A program made the translations under genes and the position numbers. 64,000 nucleotides of DNA, taken from Photobacterium phosphoreum. Lineage in GTDB: Bacteria; Pseudomonadota; Gammaproteobacteria; Enterobacterales; Vibrionaceae. The notes under the pieces are model-generated. The model had not been told where the DNA came from. It saw nothing but the letters and a program-made list of their open reading frames with translations, and searched no databases. Positions 49,291-58,291 of the stretch are shown piece after piece (positions within the stretch are counted from its first letter, which is position 1; every line of letters begins with the position of its first letter). The stretch is from assembly GCF_002954725.1 (NCBI RefSeq), contig NZ_MSCQ01000001.1, positions 593,857-657,856 of the forward strand, written 5' to 3'.

Positions 49291-50943
49291 ATGTATAGTG
49301 AACAATTAATGATGTTATTAGCCGTATTTGAACGAGCGGCATTGATGTTAATGACATTATTTTTATTAACGCGTACGCAATTGTTTCAATCCATTGTAAA
49401 GAAAACCCATCGGCGTCCGGTTGAAACGGCAATGATCTCGTCATTGTTTATTTTATTTGCTGTATTTAGTACTTATACAGGTTTAAATGTCGATGGATCT
49501 TTAGTAAATGTACGTATTATTGCGGTGTTATCTGGCGGTATTATTTTTGGTCCGTGGGTTGGTATTCCTGCTGGTATTATTGCTGGTATTCACCGTTATT
49601 TAATTGATGTTGATGGCCCAACATCTGTTGCATGTTTAATTACCAGTGTTTTTGCCGGATTATTAGCAACATGGATCCACTGTCGCTGTATTAAAAAGAA
49701 TTATGCTCAATTAGGTATTCTAGCTGGAATGTGCTGCGAAATGCTAACAATGGTATTGATTGTGGTGCTATCTGATAACAAAGTACAGGCTTATAATATT
49801 GTTTCACATATTAGCTTTCCAATGATAGTGGGTACGCTATCTATCGGGTTAATTATTAAATTGGTGCAAGATCTTGATGAAGAAAAGGATCTTATTGCAG
49901 CCCAGCAAGCAAAGTTAGCCCTTGATATCGCCAATAAGACGTTACCTTATTTTAGAATTAATACTCGTCATGCTCTGCAAAAAGTGTGTAGTATTATTCG
50001 GTTTTATACCGACGCAGATGCAGTTGCAATAACCAATACTCAAGATGTGCGTGCTTATGTCGGCTGCGGAGAAGAACAGTTTTTGGATGCTCACCATCAA
50101 ATCAGTAAAATGACGCGTCAAGCAGTAGAAAGTGGTGAACAAATTATTAGTAATAACCTCAATGTACATAATTTCCATTCATTGCTTATTATTCCATTAT
50201 GGGAAAATGGCGAGGTCAGCGGCACGCTTAAAATATTTTACTGCCAGCCAGATCATATTCGAATGTCATTACGTGAAATGGCGATTGGGTTATCACAAAT
50301 CATCTCAACTCAGATGGAAGTGTCGCGAATTGAACAGTTAAAGCAAATGGCAACAAAAGCCGAATTTTCAGCACTGCAAAGTAAAATAAACCCCCATTTT
50401 TTATTTAATGCCCTTAATGCTATTTCGACGTTAATTCGTATTCGTCCTGATGATGCTCGACAATTGATTGCTAATTTAGCTGATTTTTTGCGTTACAACT
50501 TAGAACGTGATGTTGAATTAATTGATATTCAAGAAGAAATCCAACAAGTTAGAGATTATGTTGCTATTGAACAAGCGCGGTTTGGATCAAAACTTGAGGT
50601 GGTATTTGATATTGATGATGTTCATCCTTGTGTACCATGTTTATTAATTCAGCCATTAGTTGAAAATGCTATTTTGCATGGTATTCAGCCATCACGTATA
50701 CCTGGAAAAGTGCTTATTTCGGTTAAAAAGGGTGTTGATGATGTGGTAATTACTATTACAGATACTGGCGTTGGCATTGATCAACAAATGATAGATAAAT
50801 TATACCAAGGTAAAATAGATTCCCATCGTATCGGGCTCAATAATGTCCATCAGCGGCTATTATTATTGTACGGCGATGGATTGCATATTCGTCGTCTTGA
50901 ACAAGGAACGATAATGCAGTTTTTTATAAAAGATCAGGATTAG
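49291..50943 (+). CDS. ypdA: LytS-type sensor histidine kinase (YpdA/BtsS class)
   Basis: The 550-residue inner-membrane kinase has an N-terminal 5TMR-LYT sensor of about six helices (residues 1-200, with GGIIFGPWVGIPAGIIAGIHRY). A GAF-like domain spans about 215-340. A His_kinase dimerisation part has the phospho-His in INPHFLFNALNAISTL near 366-381, and the ATPase has QPLVENAILHGI and DTGVGID. In E. coli this class senses extracellular pyruvate. The downstream LytTR regulator and YhjX-like carrier make YpdA (also called PyrS) the better match than BtsS. The response regulator starts 4 bp later. Confidence 0.88.
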   Translation: MYSEQLMMLLAVFERAALMLMTLFLLTRTQLFQSIVKKTHRRPVETAMISSLFILFAVFSTYTGLNVDGSLVNVRIIAVLSGGIIFGPWVGIPAGIIAGIHRYLIDVDGPTSVACLITSVFAGLLATWIHCRCIKKNYAQLGILAGMCCEMLTMVLIVVLSDNKVQAYNIVSHISFPMIVGTLSIGLIIKLVQDLDEEKDLIAAQQAKLALDIANKTLPYFRINTRHALQKVCSIIRFYTDADAVAITNTQDVRAYVGCGEEQFLDAHHQISKMTRQAVESGEQIISNNLNVHNFHSLLIIPLWENGEVSGTLKIFYCQPDHIRMSLREMAIGLSQIISTQMEVSRIEQLKQMATKAEFSALQSKINPHFLFNALNAISTLIRIRPDDARQLIANLADFLRYNLERDVELIDIQEEIQQVRDYVAIEQARFGSKLEVVFDIDDVHPCVPCLLIQPLVENAILHGIQPSRIPGKVLISVKKGVDDVVITITDTGVGIDQQMIDKLYQGKIDSHRIGLNNVHQRLLLLYGDGLHIRRLEQGTIMQFFIKDQD

Positions 50944-50947
50944 GATC

Positions 50948-51679
50948 ATGAGATTAAATGCTTTGATCGTGGAAGATGAATATTTAGCGCGTGAAGAATT
51001 AACTTATTTAATTGAAAAATATAGCACGATTAATATCGTAGCCGCCTTTGATGATGGTTTAGATGCCTTTAAATTCCTACAATCCAATAAGGTCGATATT
51101 GTCTTTTTAGATATTAATATTCCCTCCATTGATGGGATGTTATTAGCGCGTAATATAGCTCAGTTTTTGCATAAGCCTCAAATTGTATTTACCACGGCTT
51201 ATAAAGAATATGCGGTAGAAGCGTTTGAATTAGAAGCCGTTGATTATTTACTGAAACCGCTTAATGAGCAGCGGGTGATGGGACTCTTAACGAAACTACA
51301 GACGCGTGCTCAAGAGCAAGTATTACCGCAGTCGACGACGAATATACGCGGTAATAGTATTAACTTAATACAGAATAATCGTATTCATGTTACTGCTATC
51401 AGTGATATTTGTTGTGCTATCGCCAATGAAAAAGTGACCCATGTTTATACGGCTGAAGGCTGTTTTGTTGCGCCTATTACGATTAGTGAATTAATGCAGC
51501 GATTGCCGAGTAGTGATTTTTTCCGGTGTCATCGTTCTTATTGTATTAATATTAATAACGTTAAAGAGATCATTCCGTGGGTCAATAGTACCTACATGAT
51601 AAAATTGACGAATGTTGAGCAACATATCCCTGTTAGCCGCAGTAATTTAAAAGCTTTTCGTATTCTCATGCAACTGTAA
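50948..51679 (+). CDS. ypdB: LytTR response regulator (YpdB class)
   Basis: The 243-residue protein has a receiver domain at residues 1-120 with acidic pocket VEDEY (8-12), phospho-Asp in FLDINIP near 54, and conserved FTTAYKEYAVEAFELEAVDYLLKP. A LytTR DNA-binding domain follows at about 135-243 (FFRCHRSYCININNVKEI and IPVSRSNLKAFR). YpdB directly activates yhjX in E. coli. The gene pair is followed by the likely target gene in the same direction. Confidence 0.9.
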   Translation: MRLNALIVEDEYLAREELTYLIEKYSTINIVAAFDDGLDAFKFLQSNKVDIVFLDINIPSIDGMLLARNIAQFLHKPQIVFTTAYKEYAVEAFELEAVDYLLKPLNEQRVMGLLTKLQTRAQEQVLPQSTTNIRGNSINLIQNNRIHVTAISDICCAIANEKVTHVYTAEGCFVAPITISELMQRLPSSDFFRCHRSYCININNVKEIIPWVNSTYMIKLTNVEQHIPVSRSNLKAFRILMQL

Positions 51680-51706
51680 GTAGTGATATGTTATTTGCGG
51701 CTATGA

Positions 51707-51736
51707 TGTATTTCATGCCGCTATATTGCACTTTAT
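51707..51736 (+). promoter_or_regulatory. Candidate YpdB direct-repeat binding site upstream of yhjX
   Basis: TGTATTTCAT and TGCACTTTAT occur as direct repeats separated by 10 bp. Each resembles the E. coli YpdB half-site GGCATTTCAT (8 and 7 of 10 matches). They lie about 130-160 bp upstream of the yhjX start. Spacing is one base shorter than I recall for E. coli. Confidence 0.4.
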
Positions 51737-51868
51737 ACCTTATACATGACCGCTGATTTTATTGTTTTATTACCCTCTTGTTATCTATGGTTATTGTCGT
51801 ATTTTGGTGAACAGCAGCAAGGAACGTGCAATGTTACCTTGAATATTTTACCGTAAGAGGGCATAACC

Positions 51869-53068
51869 ATGACCACTCAAATTACCAGTCGTAGCCGTTA
51901 TTTTACGTTATTGGGCACTATCATTACTCAGTTTGCTTTAGGTTCAGTTTATACCTGGAGTTTATTTAATGCTCAACTCGCGGGTAAGTTATCAGAGCCT
52001 GTAAGTCGTGTTGCTTTTTCTTTTGGGATCATGAGTTTGGCTTTAGCCGTCGCGTCATCAATGGCCGGTAAAATGCAGGAACGCTTTGGAGTACGTAATG
52101 TTACTTTAGGGGCTGGCGTTTTACTTGGCGCAAGCTTATTACTTACGGCACATGCGACTAATATTTGGCTTTTATATATTTTTGCTGGCTTATTAATTGG
52201 CTTTGCTGATGGTACGGGCTATCTCATGACACTATCTAATTGCGTTAAATTTTTCCCTGAGCGCAAAGGCTTAATTTCGGCCTGTGCAATAGGTGCTTAT
52301 GGTTTAGGTAGCTTAGGGTTTAAATATATTAATATGTATTTCCTTGAACATAATGGCTTAGAAAGCACTTTTGATTATTGGGGCATTATTGCAATGGTCA
52401 TGGTTATCATTGGTGGCTTAATGATGAAAGATGCACCTAAACAACAAGTATCTGCCACAGAATCTGCTGCTGAAGTGCGTGATTTTAGCCTTTCACAATC
52501 AATGAAATGCCCACAGTTTTGGATGTTGGCTTTAGTGTTCTTAACGGTTTGTATGAGCGGTTTATATGTTATCGGTGTCGCTAAAGATATCGGTCAAGGC
52601 TTTGTTCATCTGTCATTAGACGTTGCAGCTTCTGGTGTGGCTATTATTGCAGTGGCTAACTTGGGCGGACGTTTAGTGCTTGGCGTACTATCAGATAAAA
52701 TTGCGCGTACTAAGGTTATCGCGATTGCATTAGTTGTCTGTTTAGTTGGCGTATGTGCATTATTGTTTGCTCACCAAAGTATGATGAGTTTCTATGTCGC
52801 TATCGCCTGTATTGCCTTTAGTTTTGGTGGCACTATTACTGTATTCCCGTCATTAGTCAGTGACTTCTTTGGTTTAAATAATCTCACCAAAAATTACGGT
52901 ATTATTTATTTAGGTTTTGGTATCGGTAGTTTTATTGGCTCAATTGTCGCGTCTATTTTCGGTGGTTTTATCGCGACATTTTATTTAATGTTTGTGTTAT
53001 TAATTGTTTCATTAATTATTGCACTAACGATTAAATTACCGATTTTACCCAAGCAAAAAATAGCATAA
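51869..53068 (+). CDS. yhjX: MFS transporter of the oxalate/formate antiporter group, YhjX-like
   Basis: The 399-residue MFS carrier has 12 membrane segments and the OFA-type start YFTLLGTIITQFALGSVYTWSLF. Loop 2-3 signature GKMQERFGVRN and a central cytoplasmic loop (MKDAPKQQVSATESAAEVRD) are visible. E. coli YhjX is the pyruvate-induced target of YpdAB, and here the gene follows ypdAB directly. Substrate is not proven; pyruvate or another monocarboxylate is likely. The ATG follows AGAGGG by 10 bp. Confidence 0.86.
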   Translation: MTTQITSRSRYFTLLGTIITQFALGSVYTWSLFNAQLAGKLSEPVSRVAFSFGIMSLALAVASSMAGKMQERFGVRNVTLGAGVLLGASLLLTAHATNIWLLYIFAGLLIGFADGTGYLMTLSNCVKFFPERKGLISACAIGAYGLGSLGFKYINMYFLEHNGLESTFDYWGIIAMVMVIIGGLMMKDAPKQQVSATESAAEVRDFSLSQSMKCPQFWMLALVFLTVCMSGLYVIGVAKDIGQGFVHLSLDVAASGVAIIAVANLGGRLVLGVLSDKIARTKVIAIALVVCLVGVCALLFAHQSMMSFYVAIACIAFSFGGTITVFPSLVSDFFGLNNLTKNYGIIYLGFGIGSFIGSIVASIFGGFIATFYLMFVLLIVSLIIALTIKLPILPKQKIA

Positions 53069-53094
53069 ATTATTCTAAGAATAGACCAGTTATA

Positions 53095-53126
53095 AAAACC
53101 CAAGCTTTGGAAGTTTGGGTTTTTTT
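53095..53126 (+). terminator. yhjX terminator
   Basis: AAAACCCAAGCTT pairs with AAGTTTGGGTTTT around a TGG loop, followed by seven T in all. Confidence 0.88.
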
Positions 53127-53290
53127 ATACCTGAAAAGTAACATATAACGCCTATTAGGTATGATTGTTGCGTGGTGGTAATAATCAATTGCCAGTTAAT
53201 GGGCTAGTGTCAATTGTAAAAATAATTAAAAATACCTTATAGATTTTTAAATAATATAAAAAATAATTAACAGAATAAGGTGTTATATTT

Positions 53291-54379
53291 ATGGATAAGA
53301 TTATTATTAGCCCAAGTAAGTATGTACAAGGCGAAAATGCGATTGCAGCGATTGCTGGTTATGTAAAACCGTATGGTAAAAATCCAATGGTTATTGCTGA
53401 TGACTTTGTAACAGGATTAGTGGGTGAAACCGCGGCTCATAGTTTTATTGAAGCGAATATGCAGTTTTCAATGGAATTATTTGGTGGTGAATGTTCACGA
53501 CAAGAAATTGACCGCTTACAAGTTAAGATTGATGATGATCATAATGATGTCATTATTGGTATTGGTGGCGGTAAAACATTAGATACGGCAAAAGCTATTG
53601 GTTTCTATAAGAAAATTCCAGTTGTTGTTGTGCCAACAATTGCCTCGACTGATGCACCAACAAGTGCATTAGCGGTTCTTTATACTCCTACAGGTCAATT
53701 TGATCAGTACCTAATGATCCCAACTAACCCAACCATGGTTATTATGGATACCACGATCATTGCAAAAGCACCGGTACGATTATTAGTTGCTGGCATGGGT
53801 GATGCTTTATCGACGTATTTTGAAGCTCGTGCAAATGCGGCTTCAGGTAAACCAACAATGGCTGGCGGCGCACCGACATTATCAGCACAAGCACTAGCTA
53901 AATTATGTTATGAAACATTACTAGCTGATGGTTTAAAAGCAAAAATTGCAGTAGAAAATAATTTACCTTCTAAAGCTGTAATGAATATTATTGAAGCAAA
54001 TACGTATTTAAGTGGTATTGGTTTTGAGAGTAGTGGTTTAGCGGCTGCACATGCTATTCATAATGGTTTGACTCAGCTAGAAGAAGCGCATCATCTATTC
54101 CATGGTGAAAAAGTCGCTTTTGGTACATTAGTTCAATTAGCATTAGAAAATGCATCATTAGAAGAAATTAATACGGTTCTGAATTTTTGTTATCAAGTAG
54201 GTTTACCGACTAACTTATTTGATTTAGGTGTAAAAGAAATTGACCTTAATAAGCTGATGGATGTCGCTATTGCAGCTTGTGCTGAAGGTGAGACTATCCA
54301 TAATATGCCGTTTACAGTGACACCTGAAGCTGTTGTTTCAGCGATACTTACTGCACACACTTTAGGTTTAAAAAAATAA
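53291..54379 (+). CDS. gldA: Glycerol dehydrogenase
   Basis: The 362-residue iron-type (GldA) dehydrogenase shows NAD-binding GIGGGKTLDTAKAIG near residues 93-107 and VPTIASTDAPTSALAV near 117-132. Metal ligands are in GMGDALSTYFEAR (Asp near 171) and the two His segments AHAIHNGL and HHLFHGEKVAFG near 254-275. It oxidises glycerol to dihydroxyacetone with NAD+. It has a TAAGGTG ribosome-binding site. The aquaporin-type gene 180 bp downstream points to a shared glycerol role. Confidence 0.95.
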   Translation: MDKIIISPSKYVQGENAIAAIAGYVKPYGKNPMVIADDFVTGLVGETAAHSFIEANMQFSMELFGGECSRQEIDRLQVKIDDDHNDVIIGIGGGKTLDTAKAIGFYKKIPVVVVPTIASTDAPTSALAVLYTPTGQFDQYLMIPTNPTMVIMDTTIIAKAPVRLLVAGMGDALSTYFEARANAASGKPTMAGGAPTLSAQALAKLCYETLLADGLKAKIAVENNLPSKAVMNIIEANTYLSGIGFESSGLAAAHAIHNGLTQLEEAHHLFHGEKVAFGTLVQLALENASLEEINTVLNFCYQVGLPTNLFDLGVKEIDLNKLMDVAIAACAEGETIHNMPFTVTPEAVVSAILTAHTLGLKK

Positions 54380-54559
54380 TAGTATGCCTCTGCTTATATT
54401 TAATTAATAAGTAGGGGCGTTATTTGATACATCAATACCAACTTTTAAATATAACCTTAGTTGTATTTTCCTTTTATTTATTTAATCGTTTTTATCTATG
54501 TAATTGTTGGAGTAATAGAATAGTTCACATAAATAAAAATAATTAAATTTTGGTGTAAT

Positions 54560-55363
54560 ATGTCAATGAATATTAAAAATAGAATTGTAAAAGAAAGCAT
54601 TGCTGAGTTTATAGGTACGGCTTTATTAGTTTTCTTTGGTGTTGGTAGTGTTGCAGCATTAAAACTTGCTGGAGCCACATTTAGCCAGTGGGAAATCAGT
54701 ATTATATGGGGATTAGGTGTGGCTATAGCGATTTATTGTACCGCTGGTATATCTGGCGCTCATTTAAATCCTGCTGTTACTATAGCACTTGCAACATTTA
54801 ATCACTTTGAGAAAAAGAAAATTCTGCCTTATATATTGGCACAATTAGGCGGTGCGTTTTTTGCTGCTGCTGTCATTTATGGTATTTACGGTAGTTTGCT
54901 CAATAATTATGAAATAACCCATCATATTATGCGAAGTGATTTATCAGGGCTTGATACAGCATCTATTTTTTCAACGTACGCTCAACCATTATTATCCGTA
55001 CAATGTGCTTTTATTATTGAATTAGTTATTACCGCAATATTAATGTTCTCTATTTTAGCAATAACTGATGATAGCAATGGTGTTGTTAATGGGGCAATGT
55101 CGCCATTGTTGATTGGATTAGTTGTGGCGATCATTGGTGGATCTGTCGGGCCATTAACAGGTTTTGCGATGAACCCTGCTAGAGATTTTGGACCTAAATT
55201 GTTTACATTTTTTGCTGGGTGGGATTGGGTAACGTTTACAGGCGGTAGAGATATTCCTTATTTCCTCGTGCCATTAATTGCTCCTATCATCGGTGCTTTG
55301 TGTGGCGCATGGTTATATTCACGTATTGCGACGTCTTACTTATCAGAGATAAAAGTAGCATAA
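54560..55363 (+). CDS. MIP family channel, glycerol facilitator type
   Basis: The 267-residue six-helix channel has both NPA boxes, SGAHLNPAVTIA near residues 69-80 and GFAMNPARDFGPKLF near 208-222. The Asp after the second NPAR (NPARDFGPK) is the mark of glycerol-conducting aquaglyceroporins as opposed to water-specific aquaporins. It sits in the inner membrane next to gldA, so glycerol entry followed by oxidation to dihydroxyacetone is the natural reading. It may be a GlpF homologue outside the glpFK operon. No glpK is seen here. Confidence 0.9.
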   Translation: MSMNIKNRIVKESIAEFIGTALLVFFGVGSVAALKLAGATFSQWEISIIWGLGVAIAIYCTAGISGAHLNPAVTIALATFNHFEKKKILPYILAQLGGAFFAAAVIYGIYGSLLNNYEITHHIMRSDLSGLDTASIFSTYAQPLLSVQCAFIIELVITAILMFSILAITDDSNGVVNGAMSPLLIGLVVAIIGGSVGPLTGFAMNPARDFGPKLFTFFAGWDWVTFTGGRDIPYFLVPLIAPIIGALCGAWLYSRIATSYLSEIKVA

Positions 55364-55632
55364 AAATGATGTTTTAGCTGTAAACTATACGTAATTCGTA
55401 TATCTGTAACTAGATAATATTTAAAGCTATTTTAGTTAAAATTGCCATAGTTGAAATAACTACTAATATAAGGATTTTTAGTTAATAAATCTAAACTGAA
55501 TGTAAAAATAGTACCTTATTTTGTAAAAAAGCTGTTCTAATCCGCACATAAACTGCATGGTGTTGGTTATATGGTTTTAAGTAACGTTTACCATGTTAAT
55601 ACTGGTTGATTTTGCTAGGGTAAGGGACATAA

Positions 55633-56088
55633 ATGTCTGTTATTAAAGTGCCATTTAGAGTTAGAAATGCGGCTGCAGATATATTTGCAATGGTGGTATT
55701 TAGCTTTATTACTGGGATGATGATTGAAGTTTTTATTTCAGGTATGTCTTTTGAACAGTCATTAGCATCACGTACGTTATCAATCCCGATTAATATCGCG
55801 ATTGCATGGCCATACGGAATGTTTCGTGATTATGTTATTGGTTATGGTAGTAAGTTATCGCCAACACGATGGATGAAAGGATTATCAGATATGGTGGCAT
55901 ACGTGGTATTCCAGTCACCTATCTATGCCTGTATTCTTCTGGCTGTTGGTGCAAATAAAGAACAAGTAATAGCAGCGGTAATGAGTAACATTTTAGTATC
56001 TGGTGCTCTAGGCGTAGTTTATGGTCAATTTCTTGAACTTTGCCGTAGAATGTTCCGTGTTACTGCGACGGCTCAACCTATTATTTAA
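55633..56088 (+). CDS. alaE: L-alanine exporter AlaE
   Basis: The 151-residue protein is collinear with E. coli AlaE (149). [20 protein letters not shown], then [22 protein letters not shown] and [17 protein letters not shown] are clear counterparts, with about four membrane helices. It exports L-alanine and prevents toxic build-up. A predicted terminator follows about 30 bp after the stop. Confidence 0.93.
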   Translation: MSVIKVPFRVRNAAADIFAMVVFSFITGMMIEVFISGMSFEQSLASRTLSIPINIAIAWPYGMFRDYVIGYGSKLSPTRWMKGLSDMVAYVVFQSPIYACILLAVGANKEQVIAAVMSNILVSGALGVVYGQFLELCRRMFRVTATAQPII

Positions 56089-56116
56089 CTTGTGTTAGTT
56101 TTATTTTATTAATCAA

Positions 56117-56142
56117 AAGCACCCTCAGAGGTGCTTTTGTTG
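56117..56142 (+). terminator. alaE terminator
   Basis: AAAAGCACC pairs with GGTGCTTTT around a 6-base loop, followed by GTTGTTTTT. Confidence 0.8.
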
Positions 56143-56233
56143 TTTTTAAACGATGGTAAATAATGATTTTGGTACAATAACAGCCCGAATTGCAGTATAA
56201 GTCGGCAATTGAAAAAAACTCACATAAAAACCC

Positions 56234-56262
56234 TTGACGTAGATCCCATAAATCAATATATT
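56234..56262 (+). promoter_or_regulatory. Promoter of the serine tRNA pair
   Basis: TTGACG (-35, 56234-56239) and TATATT (-10, 56257-56262) are spaced 17 bp apart. A GC-rich discriminator (ACACGCCG) follows, typical of stringently controlled stable-RNA promoters. Confidence 0.75.
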
Positions 56263-56301
56263 ACACGCCGTCGACAAGCAAAGCGTTGTTGGCAACAATG
56301 T

Positions 56302-56389
56302 GGTGAGGTGTCCGAGTGGCTGAAGGAGCACGCCTGGAAAGTGTGTATACGGCAACGTATCGAGGGTTCGAATCCCTCCCTCACCGCCA
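56302..56389 (+). tRNA. tRNA-Ser (anticodon GGA)
   Basis: Acceptor GGTGAGG pairs with CCTCACC, with discriminator G and encoded CCA. The anticodon stem CACGC/GTGTG holds loop CTGGAAA, with anticodon GGA at 56336-56338. The long variable arm (TATACGGCAACGTATC region) and T-loop GTTCGAATC are class II Ser features. It reads UCC and UCU. Confidence 0.97.
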
Positions 56390-56416
56390 TATCTCTTTTA
56401 AAGAGATATAAAAATT

Positions 56417-56507
56417 GGAGAGATGGCTGAGCGGTTGAAAGCACTGGTCTTGAAAACCAGCATACGTTTATAGCGTATCTAGGGTTCAAATCCCTATCTC
56501 TCCGCCA
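56417..56507 (+). tRNA. tRNA-Ser (anticodon TGA)
   Basis: Acceptor GGAGAGA pairs with TCTCTCC, with discriminator G and encoded CCA. Anticodon stem CTGGT/ACCAG holds loop CTTGAAA, with anticodon TGA at 56451-56453. A long variable arm (CATACGTTTATAGCGTATC) and T-loop GTTCAAATC are present. It reads UCA, UCG and UCU, and is a likely substrate of the CmoAB pathway at U34. It lies 27 bp after the first tRNA. Confidence 0.97.
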
Positions 56508-56512
56508 CATTC

Positions 56513-56546
56513 AAAAAAGCCGTTAACGAAAGTTAACGGCTTTTTT
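56513..56546 (+). terminator. Terminator of the tRNA-Ser operon
   Basis: AAAAAAGCCGTTAAC pairs perfectly with GTTAACGGCTTTTTT around a GAAA tetraloop. Confidence 0.95.
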
Positions 56547-56583
56547 ACGTCTGGAATAAATCCTAACGGTGACGGCAAAACTC

Positions 56584-56627
56584 ATCCCGTCATTCCCTGC
56601 AGTGAGGTTACGAACGGGATAGGGAAT
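56584..56627. repeat. REP-like interleaved inverted repeat
   Basis: Two 7-bp arms, ATCCCGT and ATTCCCT, are followed by their complements in the same order, ACGGGAT and AGGGAAT. The order 1-2-1'-2' prevents both stems forming at once except as a pseudoknot. The CGTCATTCCC-type core resembles REP elements common in proteobacterial intergenic regions. The rest of the 56548-56896 gap has no coding signal. Confidence 0.55.
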
Positions 56628-56896
56628 CTACTATCAGCGCGTTGTAGCGTTGTAGCATTATTGTTTTCGTTGATTTTGTAGCATATTTTCACAGGTATCT
56701 TTAATGCTCAATGGCGTGGTGAATAGATCACGGATAGCTCAAATTAAGTGGGGCACTGAAAATAACTCATCAGGAATAGCCCCATAAACCCTCCTAGAAA
56801 TACGTCAGTTATCCCCATAAAGGAATATCACTAACTGACTGCAAGCTAAATAAGCTAAAATGACAATAATTATCTTAGTTTTGAGCCTGTATATTA

Positions 56897-58171
56897 ATGA
56901 CCACTATTACAACACCTGCCAACTTTGCTGAACTTGGCCTTATTACACCTTTGTTAGCACGATTAACGGAGCTGGAATATCAACAGCCAACGCCTATTCA
57001 AGCACAAGCTATTCCGAGTGTATTAGCGGGACGTGACTTAATTGCGGGTGCAAACACAGGTTCAGGTAAAACGGCAACATTTGCTTTGCCGTTGTTACAA
57101 CAGTTGCATCAAACTAAAGCTACTGAGAATAAAAATGCGAAGGGTAACTATGTTTCAGGGCTGGTTTTAGTTCCTACTCGTGAGCTAGCAAAACAAGTTG
57201 CAGATAGCATTAAATCTTATGCAACGCATTTTAACGGCGCAATTAAAACCGTTGCTGTGTTTGGTGGTGTATCAGCCAATACCCAAATGCTAGCACTACG
57301 TGGCGGCACAGATATTTTAGTGGCAACTCCTGGTCGATTATTAGATTTGATTTCAAGTAATGCGATTAAGCTTGATCGGGTTAAAACCTTAGTACTTGAT
57401 GAAGCTGATCGCATGCTAAGCCTTGGCTTTACTGAAGAATTATCAGCATTATTAGCATTGTTGCCTAAAAAGAAGCAAACGCTATTATTTTCAGCAACGT
57501 TTCCTGAGCAAGTACAGACACTAACTCAAGAATTACTGAACGATCCGGTTGAGCTGCAATTACAAAGTGTTGATGCAAGTACGCTAGTACAACGTGTATT
57601 CACCGTTAATAAAGGTGAGAAGACCGCAGTGTTAGCGCATTTGATTAAAGAAAATCAATGGCGCCAAGTACTGATTTTTGTAAATGCTAAAAATACCTGT
57701 GAGCACTTAGCCGATAAATTGTCTAAGCGTGGTATTTGTGCAGAAGTCTTCCACGGTGATAAAGGTCAAGGTGCACGTACGCGTGTGTTAGAAGCCTTTA
57801 AATTAGGTGATATTGAAGTACTTATTGCAACGGATATTGCCGCTCGTGGTCTTGATATTGAAAAACTACCAGTAGTGATTAACTTTGATTTACCACGTAG
57901 CCCTGCAGATTACATGCACCGTATTGGTCGTAGTGGTCGTGCGGGTGAAGTGGGTTTAGCGTTATCATTGATTGATTATGAAGACAGCCATCACTTTAAA
58001 GTTATCGAGAAGAAGAATAAAGTTCGACTTGAGCGTGAACAAGTAGCAGGTTTTGAAGTTGATGAGTCTGAAACATTGTTAGCGGCAGAGAAGCCAATGG
58101 CAAAACCTGAAGGCACTGGCAAAAAGAAACGTAAAAATAAGCCAGCACCTGTTGACGATTTTTGGTCATAA
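56897..58171 (+). CDS. DEAD-box ATP-dependent RNA helicase, RhlE-like
   Basis: The 424-residue helicase has all core motifs: Q motif PTPIQAQAIP near residues 31-40, motif I ANTGSGKTATF near 54-64, PTRELAKQ near 92-99, DEAD as VLDEADRML near 167-175, SAT near 199, and motif VI HRIGRSGRAG near 346-355. A short basic tail (GKKKRKNKPAPVDDFWS) ends it. It unwinds RNA duplexes in ribosome assembly or decay. The tail is much shorter than in DeaD or SrmB, which favours the RhlE group, but the exact orthologue is unclear. Confidence 0.85.
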   Translation: MTTITTPANFAELGLITPLLARLTELEYQQPTPIQAQAIPSVLAGRDLIAGANTGSGKTATFALPLLQQLHQTKATENKNAKGNYVSGLVLVPTRELAKQVADSIKSYATHFNGAIKTVAVFGGVSANTQMLALRGGTDILVATPGRLLDLISSNAIKLDRVKTLVLDEADRMLSLGFTEELSALLALLPKKKQTLLFSATFPEQVQTLTQELLNDPVELQLQSVDASTLVQRVFTVNKGEKTAVLAHLIKENQWRQVLIFVNAKNTCEHLADKLSKRGICAEVFHGDKGQGARTRVLEAFKLGDIEVLIATDIAARGLDIEKLPVVINFDLPRSPADYMHRIGRSGRAGEVGLALSLIDYEDSHHFKVIEKKNKVRLEREQVAGFEVDESETLLAAEKPMAKPEGTGKKKRKNKPAPVDDFWS

Positions 58172-58225
58172 GACTGATTATTAGATTGATAACAGGCTGT
58201 CATAATAGCTTGAGCTAAACATAAG

Positions 58226-58258
58226 AATCCCTCGTTATAACTAACGAGGGATTTTTTT
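58226..58258. terminator. Terminator between the helicase and the GH92 gene
   Basis: AATCCCTCGTTA pairs with TAACGAGGGATT around a TAAC loop, followed by seven T on the plus strand. Confidence 0.9.
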
Positions 58259-58291
58259 ATGGCTGTTAATCGCGATTTAGAGACGTAGGTC

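Noticed and set aside
56302..56507. Integration hotspot at the tRNA-Ser pair
   Set aside because: No integrase, no duplicated tRNA 3' end and no foreign genes follow; only a terminator and a REP-like repeat.
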